Positions 16,920 to 26,706 of a stretch of 64,000 nt of DNA are shown here, piece by piece. The position numbers were made by a program, and so were the translations under genes. Source of the stretch: JBBDMU01 sp040878115. GTDB lineage: Bacteria > Bacteroidota > Rhodothermia > Balneolales > Natronogracilivirgulaceae. The DNA lies in NCBI GenBank assembly GCA_040878115.1, contig JBBDMV010000108.1:12708-76707 (forward strand), in the 5' to 3' direction. The stretch's first letter is position 1, and each line of letters starts with the position of its first letter. The notes under the pieces are model-generated. The model had not been told where the DNA came from and ran no database searches. It saw only the letters and a list, made by a program, of their open reading frames with translations.

Positions 16920-18527
16920 ATGTCCGATACACAAACGGCAGAATCGCTTGATATCCTCAAAGAGAGCCAAAAGCGAAGAACTTTTGCCATCATTTCACAC
17001 CCCGATGCGGGGAAAACAACCCTCACGGAAAAACTTCTTCTTTATGGTGGAGCCCTTCATGAGGCAGGATCCATTAAACAGCGTAAAGCTGCAAGGCATG
17101 CTGCCTCCGATTGGATGGCTATAGAACAGGAACGGGGTATTTCAGTGACTTCTTCAGTTCTTCGTTTTGAACAGGATGGTATAAAATATAATCTTCTGGA
17201 TACTCCTGGACACAAAGATTTCTCTGAAGATACTTTCCGTACGCTTATTGCCGCCGATTGCGCTCTTATGGTTATTGATTCGGCTAAAGGGGTTGAGGAG
17301 CAAACCGAAAAGTTGTTTGAAGTTTGCCGGCTCAGGAAGATCCCCGTCATTACCTTTGTGAACAAATGGGATCGCCCTGGTATGGATCCGCTGGAAGTGC
17401 TTAGCAATATCGAAGAAAAATTCAATATTGACGCCGTGCCTGCCACCTGGCCTCTGGGTTACGCTTCCGATTTTCAGGGAGTATATGACCTTATCGGCAA
17501 AGAACTTCATTTGTACACAAAATTCAAGCACGGTGCCCAGAAAGCCGAGGCTGATATCTTCAATTTGAAGGAAGGTTTAGCAGAGAGTACTTTAGCGGAT
17601 AATTATAAAGAGGAATATGAAGAAGAAATTGAGTTGATCTCTGATGAGTTTGAAAATATGGATGCTGAAAAGTTTAAACGTGGTGAAGCCACTCCCGTAT
17701 TTTTTGGCTCGGCATTAAGCAATTTTGGACTCGATGTATTTTTAAAATATTTCTCCGGACTCGCTCCAAGCCCGCAACCATATAGTGCAAAAAAAGGTAG
17801 AAATATTTCTCTAGAGGAAGATTTTACCGGATTCATTTTTAAGATGCAGGCCAATATGAACCCTGAACACCGGGACTGTACCGCTTTTGTGCGTGTGGCA
17901 TCTGGAATTTTCAAGCGAAGCATGGAAGTGACTATCTCCGGTAGCAATAAAAAAATAAGGATGACCACACCTCATAGCCTGATGGGCGACGAACGTAATT
18001 TACTGGAAACCGCATATCCCGGTGATATCGTAGCCTTATTCAACCCGGGTAACTTCAGGATAGGCAGTACATTATCTCAACAAAGTAACGTTGATTACGA
18101 CGTAATCCCGTTGTTTTCACCTGAGCATTTCCGCAAGGCAAACTCTAATGATCCATTTAAGCGCAAACAGCTGCGCCAGGGACTTCAGCAATTATCTGAA
18201 GAGGGTGTAGTAAACGTTTTCGAAGTTCCGGGCGGAGTAGGCAATGAACTGCTGCTTGGCACAGTAGGTGTGCTTCAGTTCGAAGTTGTACAACACAGGA
18301 TGAAGACAGAATACAAAGTTGATATCTCTCTGTCTTCGACATCATATATAGCAGCACGATGGCTACCCGATAAACCTGAGGTCATTAGAAAGCTCGAAGA
18401 AAGCTATTCAACCCACGTCACATATGATATAGAAGGAAATCCTATTGTTCTTTTCGATAGTAATTATGCCTTAGATCAGGCTGTTGAAGCTGTTGGGGAT
18501 GAGAATTTGCTTAAGTTTAAAATATAG
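16920..18527 (+). CDS. prfC: Peptide chain release factor 3
   Basis: 535 residues, the family's usual length. The GTPase motifs are ISHPDAGKTTLTEKLL (G1, about 25-40), the RGISVTSS switch I region, DTPGHKDF (G3) and NKWDRPG (G4). The remainder includes the domain 2 segment AFVRVASGIFKRSMEV and the C-terminal domain with EVPGGVGNELLLGTVGVLQFEVVQHRM. It is a translational GTPase that ejects RF1/RF2 from the ribosome after termination. The start ATG is 58 bp after an AT-rich region with no Shine-Dalgarno. A cupin gene follows 40 bp later on the same strand. Confidence 0.97.
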   Translation: MSDTQTAESLDILKESQKRRTFAIISHPDAGKTTLTEKLLLYGGALHEAGSIKQRKAARHAASDWMAIEQERGISVTSSVLRFEQDGIKYNLLDTPGHKDFSEDTFRTLIAADCALMVIDSAKGVEEQTEKLFEVCRLRKIPVITFVNKWDRPGMDPLEVLSNIEEKFNIDAVPATWPLGYASDFQGVYDLIGKELHLYTKFKHGAQKAEADIFNLKEGLAESTLADNYKEEYEEEIELISDEFENMDAEKFKRGEATPVFFGSALSNFGLDVFLKYFSGLAPSPQPYSAKKGRNISLEEDFTGFIFKMQANMNPEHRDCTAFVRVASGIFKRSMEVTISGSNKKIRMTTPHSLMGDERNLLETAYPGDIVALFNPGNFRIGSTLSQQSNVDYDVIPLFSPEHFRKANSNDPFKRKQLRQGLQQLSEEGVVNVFEVPGGVGNELLLGTVGVLQFEVVQHRMKTEYKVDISLSSTSYIAARWLPDKPEVIRKLEESYSTHVTYDIEGNPIVLFDSNYALDQAVEAVGDENLLKFKI

Positions 18528-18567
18528 GCTTTGAAGCCTCTCCTTATTTTTTTTATTGACCGAAATA

Positions 18568-19095
18568 ATGAAAAGTAGCCTCCTTTTAGATTTACCCGCT
18601 AAAATAGAAAAACCTAAAGTATTCCATGAAGTCCAGACTTATCTTGAAGGTGAGGGGTTCGTTTTAACAAATCGTGATGATACACGTCCATGGGGAGGTT
18701 TTTTCTACGTAGACGAAAAACAGGCTGAAACATTCATATCGACTTTCTTCCCTCATTTCAGCGTTGATGATTTTAAGGGTTTTGACAAACTAAGTCCCAA
18801 AATACTTCTGGTTGCTCCACAAAAGCGCCTCTCGTGGCAATACCACCATCGTCGCTCTGAAATTTGGAAAGTAATCGGCGGTAAGGTTGGCGTCGTTGTC
18901 AGCGAAACTGAGGAGGAAACCCCATTGCGTCACCTTGATGTTGGAACAGTGATCAGCTTAAACCAGGGCCAGTGCCATCGCCTTGTTGGTCTTGATGAAT
19001 GGGGTATAATTGCAGAGATCTGGCAACATACTGACCCTGTCAATCCATCGGATGAAAACGATATCGTGCGTGTGCAGGATGATTTTGGACGTTAG
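18568..19095 (+). CDS. Cupin protein, mannose-6-phosphate isomerase type II-like
   Basis: 175 residues from the ATG at 18568; a TTG 12 bp upstream is a weaker alternative. The single cupin domain shows DDTRPWGGF (the RPWG strand), QKRLSWQYHHRRSEIW with the histidine metal ligands, and NQGQCHRLVGLDEWGIIAEIW. The WQYHHRRSEIW block is the counterpart of the LSLQxHxxRxExWxVV motif in the cupin part of GDP-mannose pyrophosphorylases/phosphomannose isomerases. It may isomerise a sugar phosphate or only bind one. It is separated from prfC by a short hairpin with a T-rich tail. Confidence 0.75.
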   Translation: MKSSLLLDLPAKIEKPKVFHEVQTYLEGEGFVLTNRDDTRPWGGFFYVDEKQAETFISTFFPHFSVDDFKGFDKLSPKILLVAPQKRLSWQYHHRRSEIWKVIGGKVGVVVSETEEETPLRHLDVGTVISLNQGQCHRLVGLDEWGIIAEIWQHTDPVNPSDENDIVRVQDDFGR

Positions 19096-19171
19096 GATAT
19101 AAGGAGTTAAAATCCTTTATTAGGGTAAAGGTCATTCAATAAATTATTTTGATAGTGGTTACGTCTGTCAA

Positions 19172-19618
19172 CTATTCGACCGTGAATGTATTTGAATGCT
19201 GTGTTTGGGTTTCCCCTTCTTCATCTTCGACAAAATAATCATAGTACACTCTGTATTCACCAGGTGTTGTTTCAGTGATTCTGTGAATGAAGTCGTAAGA
19301 AATTTCCCGTATTCGTTGCTCTCCCGGCTCAAGTGTAAAAGTGTCAATATCAAATGACGGTGGTTCTTCTTCAACCCTGGCCCAATCGCCATCAATACGT
19401 TTTTCAATATGAGGATCGCCTGTTCGGCTAATAAACAGGTAAATATTGTTACTCATGAAATTTTCCGCAGTAATAGTAATTGCTGAATTTTCACGGAGGA
19501 CTTCTTTGTCTATACCTATATTGAACTCATTTGGTTCATCGGCTGAATTGCCAAACAAGCCGCAACCTCCTAATAAAAAAGGTATAACCAGAAAAATGAT
19601 AAATAGTTGTTTCTTCAT
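19172..19618 (-). CDS. Small lipoprotein of unknown function
   Basis: 148 residues with a lipoprotein signal and lipobox LLGGC (C19). The mature part appears to be one beta-sandwich: alternating hydrophobic strands ITITAENFMSNNIYLFI, a loop with DGDWARVEEEP, then FTLEPGEQRIREISYDF and YRVYYDYFVED. This pattern resembles Ig-like lipoproteins that sense or bind ligands, but I do not recognise a named family. It is convergent with the cupin gene, and faces away from the ribE region. Confidence 0.6.
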   Translation of the reverse strand: MKKQLFIIFLVIPFLLGGCGLFGNSADEPNEFNIGIDKEVLRENSAITITAENFMSNNIYLFISRTGDPHIEKRIDGDWARVEEEPPSFDIDTFTLEPGEQRIREISYDFIHRITETTPGEYRVYYDYFVEDEEGETQTQHSNTFTVE

Positions 19619-19792
19619 AATGTTGTATTTAGATCACATGTAATGAAATCAATATTTAATAATAAACCTAATGCATGATAATTTTAACTAATCAGTAATC
19701 CAATTCGGTGTTTAGGCTTTTTTCTTTTACCGGTGACATTTTGTGCTCCGTATAGAGCTTTATCCACGGGTGGGCAGACTTCAGGAGTTGAT

Positions 19793-20389
19793 TTAGTTGG
19801 TATCACGGATTTGTTGATACTTTACTGCATACTTGCCGAAAATATCGAACTCAAGGTTTACCTGGTCATTTTCCTGTCGAAACTTAAGGTTAGTGTGCTC
19901 AAGCGTGAAAGGGATGATAGCAACAGTAAATTCATTGCCTTTCTCTCTGGCCACTGTTAGGCTAATCCCGTCAATGCAGATACTACCACGTCCTACGATG
20001 AGGGTTTGAAATTCTTCGGGATAGCGGATGGTAATTAACCAGTTAGTTTCTTCTTTCTGGATGGATGTAATAGTTCCAGCTGTATCTACATGACCTTGAA
20101 CTATATGTCCGCTGATGCGCTCGGAGAGGCGAAGCGACCGTTCCAGATTAACCTGATCACCTTGATTTAACTCGCCAAGTGCAGTTTTTCTCAGGGTCTC
20201 CTCAATTACCTGAACATCAAAATGCCTGCGATCACAATACACCACAGTCTGACAGACCCCATTTATACTTATGCTTTCGTCAATTTGTAATTCCTCTGCA
20301 AAATCACAGCCAATGCGTAATAACTTTCCGCCACCCTGGCTCTCAATTTTTGCTAACGTGCCAAGACTTTCTATTATACCGTTAAACAT
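19793..20389 (-). CDS. ribE: Riboflavin synthase, alpha subunit
   Basis: 198 residues made of two lumazine-binding repeats, each starting with an MFNGIIESLG- or IVQGHVDTAG-like block and carrying SISINGVCQTV (first) and SICIDGISLTV (second). It dismutates two 6,7-dimethyl-8-ribityllumazine molecules to riboflavin. The usual N-terminal MFTGI is MFNGI. ribD lies 91 bp upstream on the same strand; the other genes of the pathway (ribBA, ribH) are not in the window. No FMN riboswitch is seen in the gaps. Confidence 0.95.
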   Translation of the reverse strand: MFNGIIESLGTLAKIESQGGGKLLRIGCDFAEELQIDESISINGVCQTVVYCDRRHFDVQVIEETLRKTALGELNQGDQVNLERSLRLSERISGHIVQGHVDTAGTITSIQKEETNWLITIRYPEEFQTLIVGRGSICIDGISLTVAREKGNEFTVAIIPFTLEHTNLKFRQENDQVNLEFDIFGKYAVKYQQIRDTN

Positions 20390-20480
20390 TTATACTCAAA
20401 AATTTTAGTTATTAAACCTATGCTCACCCTGAAACCACTAATAAAATATGCAGAATAAAAGGATGATCATTACTTGCAAC

Positions 20481-21608
20481 TTAAAAATAACCTGTAAAAA
20501 GCATATCCTCGCCTGATCTCTCCCAGCTAGTAGTATGCAACTTAAGGACATCCTCCATGTGGTTAATTCCTAATCCTAAAACAGATCGGGCACCACCGCC
20601 AAGTATTTTTGGGGCAATAAATAAATGAATCTTATCAACCAGGTTCTGGGTAATTAAAGCGGTCGCAAGATCACTTCCGGCTTCTACAAGAACGGATGTA
20701 ATATTCATTTCACCAAGTTTCTCAATTGCCTGATTTAAGTCGCTGTGCCCATTTAGCTGGGATACCAATAGTGTTTTTCCACGAAAATAATTGGTCTGTA
20801 AAATGTTCAGCATGGGATCTGCGTGCTTGTTGTATTCCTCTTCATCGTGAGTAATTACAATCGTTTTTTTTTCATGCTGGTCCGTGAACAAATTAAGGTC
20901 TTTGGGTAATGATAAATTGCCATCAATCACTACTCTTTTTGGTTGGCGTCCTTTTACATGGCGGACCGTCAGGTTAGGATTATCTGTTGAAGCTGTATTA
21001 CGACCAATCATCACGGCATCATAAGTGCTTCTCCATTCGTGAACTTTTTTTCTAGACTCAATGGATGTTATCCACCGAGAGTTTCCATCGGGAGCTGAAA
21101 TATAACCGTCCAGAGTCTGCGCTATTTTCAGGATCACGTAAGGTTTCCTGTATTTCATGAAGAAAATAAATGCTTCATTCATTTTAGCTGCTTCTTTTTC
21201 CAGGATGCCCGTTTCAACGGTTATCCCTCTTTCTTTTAGAAGCTTGATCCCACAGCCTTGTACTTGAGGGTTTGGGTCTTCCATAGCGCAAACTACTCGT
21301 CCAATGGGGAATGTGCATAAGGTTTCAGCGCAAGGTGGGGTTTTTCCATGATGAGAACAGGGCTCGAGAGTGACATAAACAGTTGCTCCTTCAAGTTTAC
21401 TCTTATCATTAACCGATTTCAAGGCATTTACTTCGGCATGAGCTTCACCATACCTTTCGTGAAAACCCTGACCTAGCATCTCATTGGTACTGGATACGAT
21501 CACACACCCGACTAGCGGATTTGGTGATGCATAACCCTTCCCCTTTACGGCTAGTTTGAGGGCTTTCTTCATCCACTTGATATCGTTTTTGTCTGATGGT
21601 CTGGCCAT
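20481..21608 (-). CDS. ribD: Bifunctional riboflavin biosynthesis protein RibD (deaminase/reductase)
   Basis: 375 residues. The deaminase domain (about 10-150) has the zinc motif HAEVNAL and PCSHHGKTPPCAE. The reductase domain (about 155-375) begins with KPYVILKIAQTLDGYISAPDG-type sequence and contains the VLVEAGSDLATALI strand-helix. It deaminates the pyrimidine intermediate of riboflavin synthesis and reduces its ribosyl side chain with NADPH. It is upstream of ribE on the same strand. A strong hairpin terminator lies between its start and the preceding ppiD-like gene, so it should have its own promoter. Confidence 0.95.
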   Translation of the reverse strand: MARPSDKNDIKWMKKALKLAVKGKGYASPNPLVGCVIVSSTNEMLGQGFHERYGEAHAEVNALKSVNDKSKLEGATVYVTLEPCSHHGKTPPCAETLCTFPIGRVVCAMEDPNPQVQGCGIKLLKERGITVETGILEKEAAKMNEAFIFFMKYRKPYVILKIAQTLDGYISAPDGNSRWITSIESRKKVHEWRSTYDAVMIGRNTASTDNPNLTVRHVKGRQPKRVVIDGNLSLPKDLNLFTDQHEKKTIVITHDEEEYNKHADPMLNILQTNYFRGKTLLVSQLNGHSDLNQAIEKLGEMNITSVLVEAGSDLATALITQNLVDKIHLFIAPKILGGGARSVLGLGINHMEDVLKLHTTSWERSGEDMLFTGYF

Positions 21609-21630
21609 AACGAAAGGATGATAATTATGA

Positions 21631-21682
21631 AAAAAACCGTCTGTGTCTACTAACTTAAACCCTTAATAGGCACAGACGGTTT
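21631..21682 (-). terminator. Intrinsic terminator after the ppiD-like gene
   Basis: A 12-bp perfect inverted repeat (21634-21645 with 21671-21682, 25-nt loop). On the minus strand it ends in a T-rich tail, 10 bp after the stop codon of the ppiD-like gene and just upstream of ribD. Confidence 0.8.
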
Positions 21683-21691
21683 AAGAACTGG

Positions 21692-23782
21692 TTAACGAGC
21701 TGCTCTAAGGTGCCTGTAATCTTTTATATCTACACCGTGTTGAATCCTATCCGTCCATATTTGCGCGAACTCCTGGCTTCTGTTTTGGTTGAGGCCCACT
21801 CTAATCCTTTCGCGCTCATCGGTAGTCAGTTCTTCCATATCGGCATCTATACGCTCGTCAACATGCACAACAAAAACAGCACTTTCGCCTGGGATGGCTT
21901 GTGACTGTTCGCCGGGATCAAGACCAAAAACAGTTCCGATCACACGTGGCTCACGACCAAAAGCCGGAAGGTTGGTTGCATCCTTGCTGATATTATCAGC
22001 TTCATAAATCTCTATGCCCTCAGATTCGGAAATTCCCTCTATTGAAGGATGCTGTTGAAGCTGTTCGTTTACCTGTTGAGCCAAAACTTCTTTTCTTTTC
22101 TGATTTCTGACAACAGATTCCACCTGTGAGCGGACCTCATCAAGTGGTCGTATACCTTCCGGTGTTCTTTGTTCTACTTGTACTACCACGAAACTATCGT
22201 CTGTTTCAATCACATCAGAAATTTCACCCTGACTCATGTTTTGGAGTTCGGCCAGGATTAAACGGCTTTCCCCAAGACCTGAGATAAGAGGGTTACCTTC
22301 TGTTGCTACAGCTTCGTTGATGGTCAGGCTGGCGCTTTCAGCCTCTTCTTCAAAGCTATTATTATTGGCAGAATAATAGGCAAAATCATCGGCTTCCCTG
22401 GCCAGTGCTTCAATAGTAGCCAATGGATCGGGTTCAATGAAGCGGCTTAGATCTGCAAATCGAATTTCCTGATCGGTACGATCAATAACCTCTAAGATAT
22501 AAAAGCTGTTATCGGCTGCTACTGGTCCAACTATGGAACCTGGAGAAGCCTGAAAAGCAGCGTTTGCAACGGGTTCCGGTTTATCCTGTCGGCTGAAATA
22601 CCCGATCTCACCACCATCACTCGCACTTTGATTATCCTGGGAATGTATTCTAGCCAGTTGTTCGAATGACTCTCCATCACGCGCCTCCTGGGCTATAACT
22701 TCAGCTCTTGTCTCAACCTCATCACGATTTTGTTCGGTAAAGTTTAGCTGTATCTGTCTTGCCCTGGTATAAGATTGACCCGCATTTTGCTGTTCAAGCT
22801 TTTTAATTAAATGAGCTTGGCTCCCGTGAATATAAGGCTCAGAAACCTCACCGACATTAAGTTCGAAGGCTTTCAGATGTTCATTCCTGGCTTCTGTAGG
22901 ATCCAAAAAGTCTTCGAAATACCTGGTTTGTGACTCGTGCGTCTCAAGAAAAATAGAGTCCTCTTCGGTAGCCTGAAAATCATCGCGTAAGGCATCCAGT
23001 TCATTTAGGGTTCTCAAGGTATCTTCAGCAGAAGGCTCTTTTGGGAACTCTACGTATGAAATTGCCCATCTTTCGCTTCTTCTGAAGCGATCTTGGTTAT
23101 TTTGATAATAGTTGCGTACCTCAGAGTCCGTAACCTCAATTTTGGCTTCGTCCACTTCAGAATAGGGGAAGCGAACATAACGAAAGTCAGCGCTGGTATT
23201 TTGGCGGATAAACTCCCGTTCCACTTCTGAGTCACTGACGATCAAAGACGATTCAAGATAATTATTTAGCTTTTCCTGTCTCCGCTGTTCCCTGAGTTGT
23301 TGTTCTACCATCACCCAGATATCTGTATTTTCAGGGGCTTCAATAGCATTTCTTAGGGCCATACGATCAATGGTCCCATCTTCAAGTTGAAATTGCTGTC
23401 GAATAAAAGGAGCCGGGTTATCGCCGGTAACCATTTGCATCAGTTCTTCATCAGTGACGGCGAGGCCTATTTCATCCATTTTTTGTTGAAGGACTGTATT
23501 CAAAACGAGTTCGTCCCAAACGCGCTCTTCATACATAGCCCGTATTTCCATATCCGGGGCTTCACCGGCACGCTGCCGGTATTGCTCAGTATACATGTTC
23601 AGGCGCTCGTTAAATTCTTCGTAACTAATGGGTTGACCTTTTACTTCGCCCATTGCAGATGGACCTACCATAACGGCATCAAATACCTGCGTATCGGCAA
23701 GAACCCATAGGAGACCAAAAGAGATAATTAAGATCCAGATTGTATACTTGGTACCGCCTCTCAGCTTTTCCATCAAACCCAT
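21692..23782 (-). CDS. ppiD: PpiD/SurA-like periplasmic peptidyl-prolyl isomerase
   Basis: 696 residues. A single membrane anchor at about 13-32 follows MGLMEKLRGGTKYTIW, with the rest outside the inner membrane. The SurA N-like helical region (about 45-180) holds MGEVKGQPISYEEFNERL and VWDELVLNTVLQQKMDEIGLAVTDEEL. A parvulin rotamase domain lies near 340-445 with ARQIQLNFTEQ, ESFEQLARIHSQD and DGGEIGYFSRQD. A second, degenerate rotamase region follows. It would help outer-membrane and periplasmic proteins fold. The architecture matches PpiD (about 620-700 residues). It is not in an operon with ribD because of the terminator between. Confidence 0.88.
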   Translation of the reverse strand: MGLMEKLRGGTKYTIWILIISFGLLWVLADTQVFDAVMVGPSAMGEVKGQPISYEEFNERLNMYTEQYRQRAGEAPDMEIRAMYEERVWDELVLNTVLQQKMDEIGLAVTDEELMQMVTGDNPAPFIRQQFQLEDGTIDRMALRNAIEAPENTDIWVMVEQQLREQRRQEKLNNYLESSLIVSDSEVEREFIRQNTSADFRYVRFPYSEVDEAKIEVTDSEVRNYYQNNQDRFRRSERWAISYVEFPKEPSAEDTLRTLNELDALRDDFQATEEDSIFLETHESQTRYFEDFLDPTEARNEHLKAFELNVGEVSEPYIHGSQAHLIKKLEQQNAGQSYTRARQIQLNFTEQNRDEVETRAEVIAQEARDGESFEQLARIHSQDNQSASDGGEIGYFSRQDKPEPVANAAFQASPGSIVGPVAADNSFYILEVIDRTDQEIRFADLSRFIEPDPLATIEALAREADDFAYYSANNNSFEEEAESASLTINEAVATEGNPLISGLGESRLILAELQNMSQGEISDVIETDDSFVVVQVEQRTPEGIRPLDEVRSQVESVVRNQKRKEVLAQQVNEQLQQHPSIEGISESEGIEIYEADNISKDATNLPAFGREPRVIGTVFGLDPGEQSQAIPGESAVFVVHVDERIDADMEELTTDERERIRVGLNQNRSQEFAQIWTDRIQHGVDIKDYRHLRAAR

Positions 23783-24051
23783 AAAAAAATCCTGTACTTG
23801 CTAAAATTTGTAATAATATTGAATAAAGTAACTGCCGAAGATACTGCGATTCCCGGCGAAGAGCAAAATTCCAGGGAGTGCCTTCATCTAATGTAATAAC
23901 GTAGAAAGATTAATTATCTTTTAGATGCACGACTTGATTTAAGAGCAAAAACTCCCAGGTACTTCCAAACCATTTGATGCATATTACCTCCAAATTCAAG
24001 TTTGGGACCCTTCTTTAAAAATTACAAAGGTTTGCTATGACAGTTCAAAAC

Positions 24052-24984
24052 CTAAAATAAATCTATCAATCGTAAATGCTTAACAAACTGGCTTGGGTCA
24101 TCATTTATATCCATAATCAGCTCATTCATATTATAGGATAGCGTGTCCAAATTTTGATACAGAGACGGATCATTGATAAACATACCCAGACTTCCCTCAC
24201 CGCTGTTAATTTTCTTCATCGTAATACTGAGCTCCGAACTGACACCACCAAGTTCGGCAGTGACTTTGTTAAGCTCTCTGCCGGTAACGGCCAGGTTTGT
24301 TAATAAGCTGTCTAATTGTTCCTCTCGTCCGGTGCTGAGCGTGTCTACATTAGCCAGTATATTTTGTAATGAACCTATGGCTTGAGTTAATTCCTGCTCT
24401 TTTTCACGGACGGCCCGATCAACATTTTGTGTTGTCTGGCTTAAATGATGAAGGAACTGCTCTACATCCTGGCTGCCACCCTCGAGCATTACACGATCCA
24501 ATTCTCTAAGCAGGGAAGACAGGCTTTTAGTTGATTCGGTTATATTCGGTCCGAGTTCTTCACTATACGATTGCACATCGCCCATTAATCCTTCGTCAAA
24601 TCGTCCTTCTATATATCCATCATATTCAATAGTATCTGTACGGTCTGACCTTTCGATTGTGATAGCTTTATTTCCGATCATATCTACAGATTGTATTAAA
24701 GCGACGGAGCCTTTTGGAATACCCTTATCATAATTAATGTTGAGCACAACATGTACGCTGTCGGCATCAGTAAGATTTATATCACGTACAGTACCGACCT
24801 TTACGCCAGACATTAATATAGAAGTTCCGATATTGATGCCATTTACGCGATCAAAGTGGGTATTTATAATCTCAGTCTGTCGAAAAACGGGCATATCCTG
24901 CATAAATCGAAAACCTACAATAGCAATAACAAGAGCTAAAGCTATGGTCAGACCTATTTTAATTTCGTTGCTAAGTTTCTTCAA
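24052..24984 (-). CDS. mlaD: MlaD-family (MCE domain) lipid-transport protein
   Basis: 310 residues. One membrane anchor at about 8-28 (EIKIGLTIALALVIAIVGFRF) is followed by the MCE domain (about 38-115) with VNGINIGTSILMSGVKVGTV and then a long helical region with coiled-coil character to the end. In diderm bacteria MlaD forms a hexameric ring that hands phospholipid between membranes. Its ATG overlaps the mlaF stop by four bases (ATGA), so translation is coupled. Together with mlaF and mlaE it forms a three-gene operon; no mlaC or mlaB is adjacent. Confidence 0.92.
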   Translation of the reverse strand: MKKLSNEIKIGLTIALALVIAIVGFRFMQDMPVFRQTEIINTHFDRVNGINIGTSILMSGVKVGTVRDINLTDADSVHVVLNINYDKGIPKGSVALIQSVDMIGNKAITIERSDRTDTIEYDGYIEGRFDEGLMGDVQSYSEELGPNITESTKSLSSLLRELDRVMLEGGSQDVEQFLHHLSQTTQNVDRAVREKEQELTQAIGSLQNILANVDTLSTGREEQLDSLLTNLAVTGRELNKVTAELGGVSSELSITMKKINSGEGSLGMFINDPSLYQNLDTLSYNMNELIMDINDDPSQFVKHLRLIDLF

Positions 24985-25733
24985 AATTCACCTCGTTTAC
25001 TAATTTGATATTCACTTGCTCTGATGAAACTATTTAACCTTTTATGTGTGCTTTTTTCCATTTCTTCAATGGTTCCATACCAGCTTAGTTTTTGCTCATC
25101 AATAAAAGCAGCCTTGTCAGCTACCCTAAGCACGCTATGCATATCATGTGTAACTACTACTGATAAAACATCAAGTTCATCTGCCATTAATATAATCAGG
25201 TCATTAATCTCATCGGACGTTTCCGGGTCTAGTCCGGACGTGGGTTCATCATATAAAATATAATCAGGCCGAAGTACTATAGCTCGTGCAATGCCAATCC
25301 GTTTACGCATACCACCCGATAAAGCTGCAGTAGATTTGTCACCTATATTTTCCAGGTTAACCTGTTCAAGGCTTTCCAAAACACGTTTCCTGATCTTAGA
25401 TTCAGAATAGTCCGTAAAATATCGCAGGGGGAAAGCCACATTCTCAAACGCACTGATGGAGTCGAAAAGTGCCGCGCCCTGAAAAAGAACGCCAAATCGC
25501 TGGCGCACATTTCTAAGTTCGGCATACGACATATCGAAAATACTTACACCATCTATTAAAACTCCCCCTTCGTTTGGGCTCATAAGGGCATTTATATGCT
25601 TCATCAAAACCGATTTCCCCGAGCCGGATTTCCCTATAATAGCCAGAGTTTCTCCTTCATCAATGTTTAAATTGACGTTTTCCCAAATAAGGGTATCCCC
25701 AAAACTTTTTGTAAGATTCTTTATTTCAATCAT
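24981..25733 (-). CDS. mlaF: ABC transporter ATP-binding protein MlaF
   Basis: 250 residues. Walker A is GKSGSGKS (about 34-41), the ABC signature is LSGGMRKRIGIARAI, and Walker B is PDYILYDEPTSGLDP, followed by the H-loop VVTHDMH. It is the ATPase that powers the Mla phospholipid transporter on the cytoplasmic side. It lies between mlaE (10 bp upstream) and mlaD (4-bp overlap) on the same strand. Confidence 0.94.
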   Translation of the reverse strand: MIEIKNLTKSFGDTLIWENVNLNIDEGETLAIIGKSGSGKSVLMKHINALMSPNEGGVLIDGVSIFDMSYAELRNVRQRFGVLFQGAALFDSISAFENVAFPLRYFTDYSESKIRKRVLESLEQVNLENIGDKSTAALSGGMRKRIGIARAIVLRPDYILYDEPTSGLDPETSDEINDLIILMADELDVLSVVVTHDMHSVLRVADKAAFIDEQKLSWYGTIEEMEKSTHKRLNSFIRASEYQISKRGEF

Positions 25734-25743
25734 GAGTAGCTTA

Positions 25744-26481
25744 TCACAGCAAAATTATAGCTAATACCAAATCAGCTAAAAGTACATAAATACAGCTTAA
25801 TACGGTGGCTTGAGTTGTGGCATTTCCTACTCCCTCTGCTCCACCTGAAGCGTAATACCCTTTAAAACACGAAATGGAAGTAATCACGTAACCAAATACA
25901 AACGCCTTGATCAGACCAAAAGTTACATCCCAGGGGAAAAAAACTTGTCTTGCCCCTATCAAAAAGTCGGCAGGAGGCAGAGCTCCTGTTATGAAACCTG
26001 CCAGTATACCGCCTCCTATTCCGGCGGTACCGGCTGCTATATAAATAATCGGAAACATAATCAGGCCCGCAAGTACCCTGGGCATTACCAAAAAAGTAAC
26101 CGAGTTAAAACCCATAGATTCGAGAGCGTCTATTTGCTCGCTTACGGCCATAGTACCCAATTCAGTTGCGATACGTGCTCCAACCCGGCCGGCAAGAACG
26201 AGCGCACTGATTACGGCTGCCAATTCAATAAGCAAAGACTGAGATACTATGGCACCGATTGTGGATCGCGGAATAAACCCCGCCAAAAGCTGATAGGCAG
26301 TTTGAACAGTCATAACTGCTCCCGTGAAAAAACCTGCTAAAATAATAATAGGCAGGGAATCGTACCCCGTTTTTATCATTTCCAGAGTGAGGTTCTTTCG
26401 GTATGTGCCAAACTCTGATGATGACCTTAAGGCCTCAAACAACAACCTGCAATAGCGTCCCAGGTCTGTAAATAATTGCAT
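25744..26481 (-). CDS. mlaE: MlaE-family ABC transporter permease
   Basis: 245 residues, the usual length, with about five hydrophobic segments. Characteristic stretches are LPIIILAGFFTGAVMTVQTAYQL, VGARIATELGTMAVSEQIDALESMG (the EQIDAL coupling region) and a C-terminal YYASGGAEGVGNATTQA loop. It is the membrane subunit of the Mla-type lipid transporter and is the first gene of the mlaEFD run. About 225 bp separate it from the divergent porQ remnant and would hold the promoter. Confidence 0.93.
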   Translation of the reverse strand: MQLFTDLGRYCRLLFEALRSSSEFGTYRKNLTLEMIKTGYDSLPIIILAGFFTGAVMTVQTAYQLLAGFIPRSTIGAIVSQSLLIELAAVISALVLAGRVGARIATELGTMAVSEQIDALESMGFNSVTFLVMPRVLAGLIMFPIIYIAAGTAGIGGGILAGFITGALPPADFLIGARQVFFPWDVTFGLIKAFVFGYVITSISCFKGYYASGGAEGVGNATTQATVLSCIYVLLADLVLAIILL

Positions 26482-26706
26482 TTACTAATCTCTATTTTTC
26501 AAGCCCCGGTCTTCAACATAGTGAATTTCCCATGCTTTTAACCAAAAGATTGGGGTTAATTTTCTTTAAATATACGCATAACTGGCAAACATATTTAATC
26601 CAACTAATTAAAAGCCATTAACGTTCTTTTTTGAAATCATAATCATAACATTAACAACAGAATTTCATATTTTAGTGATCAATTTAGAGTCAGTACCTTT
26701 ATTTTT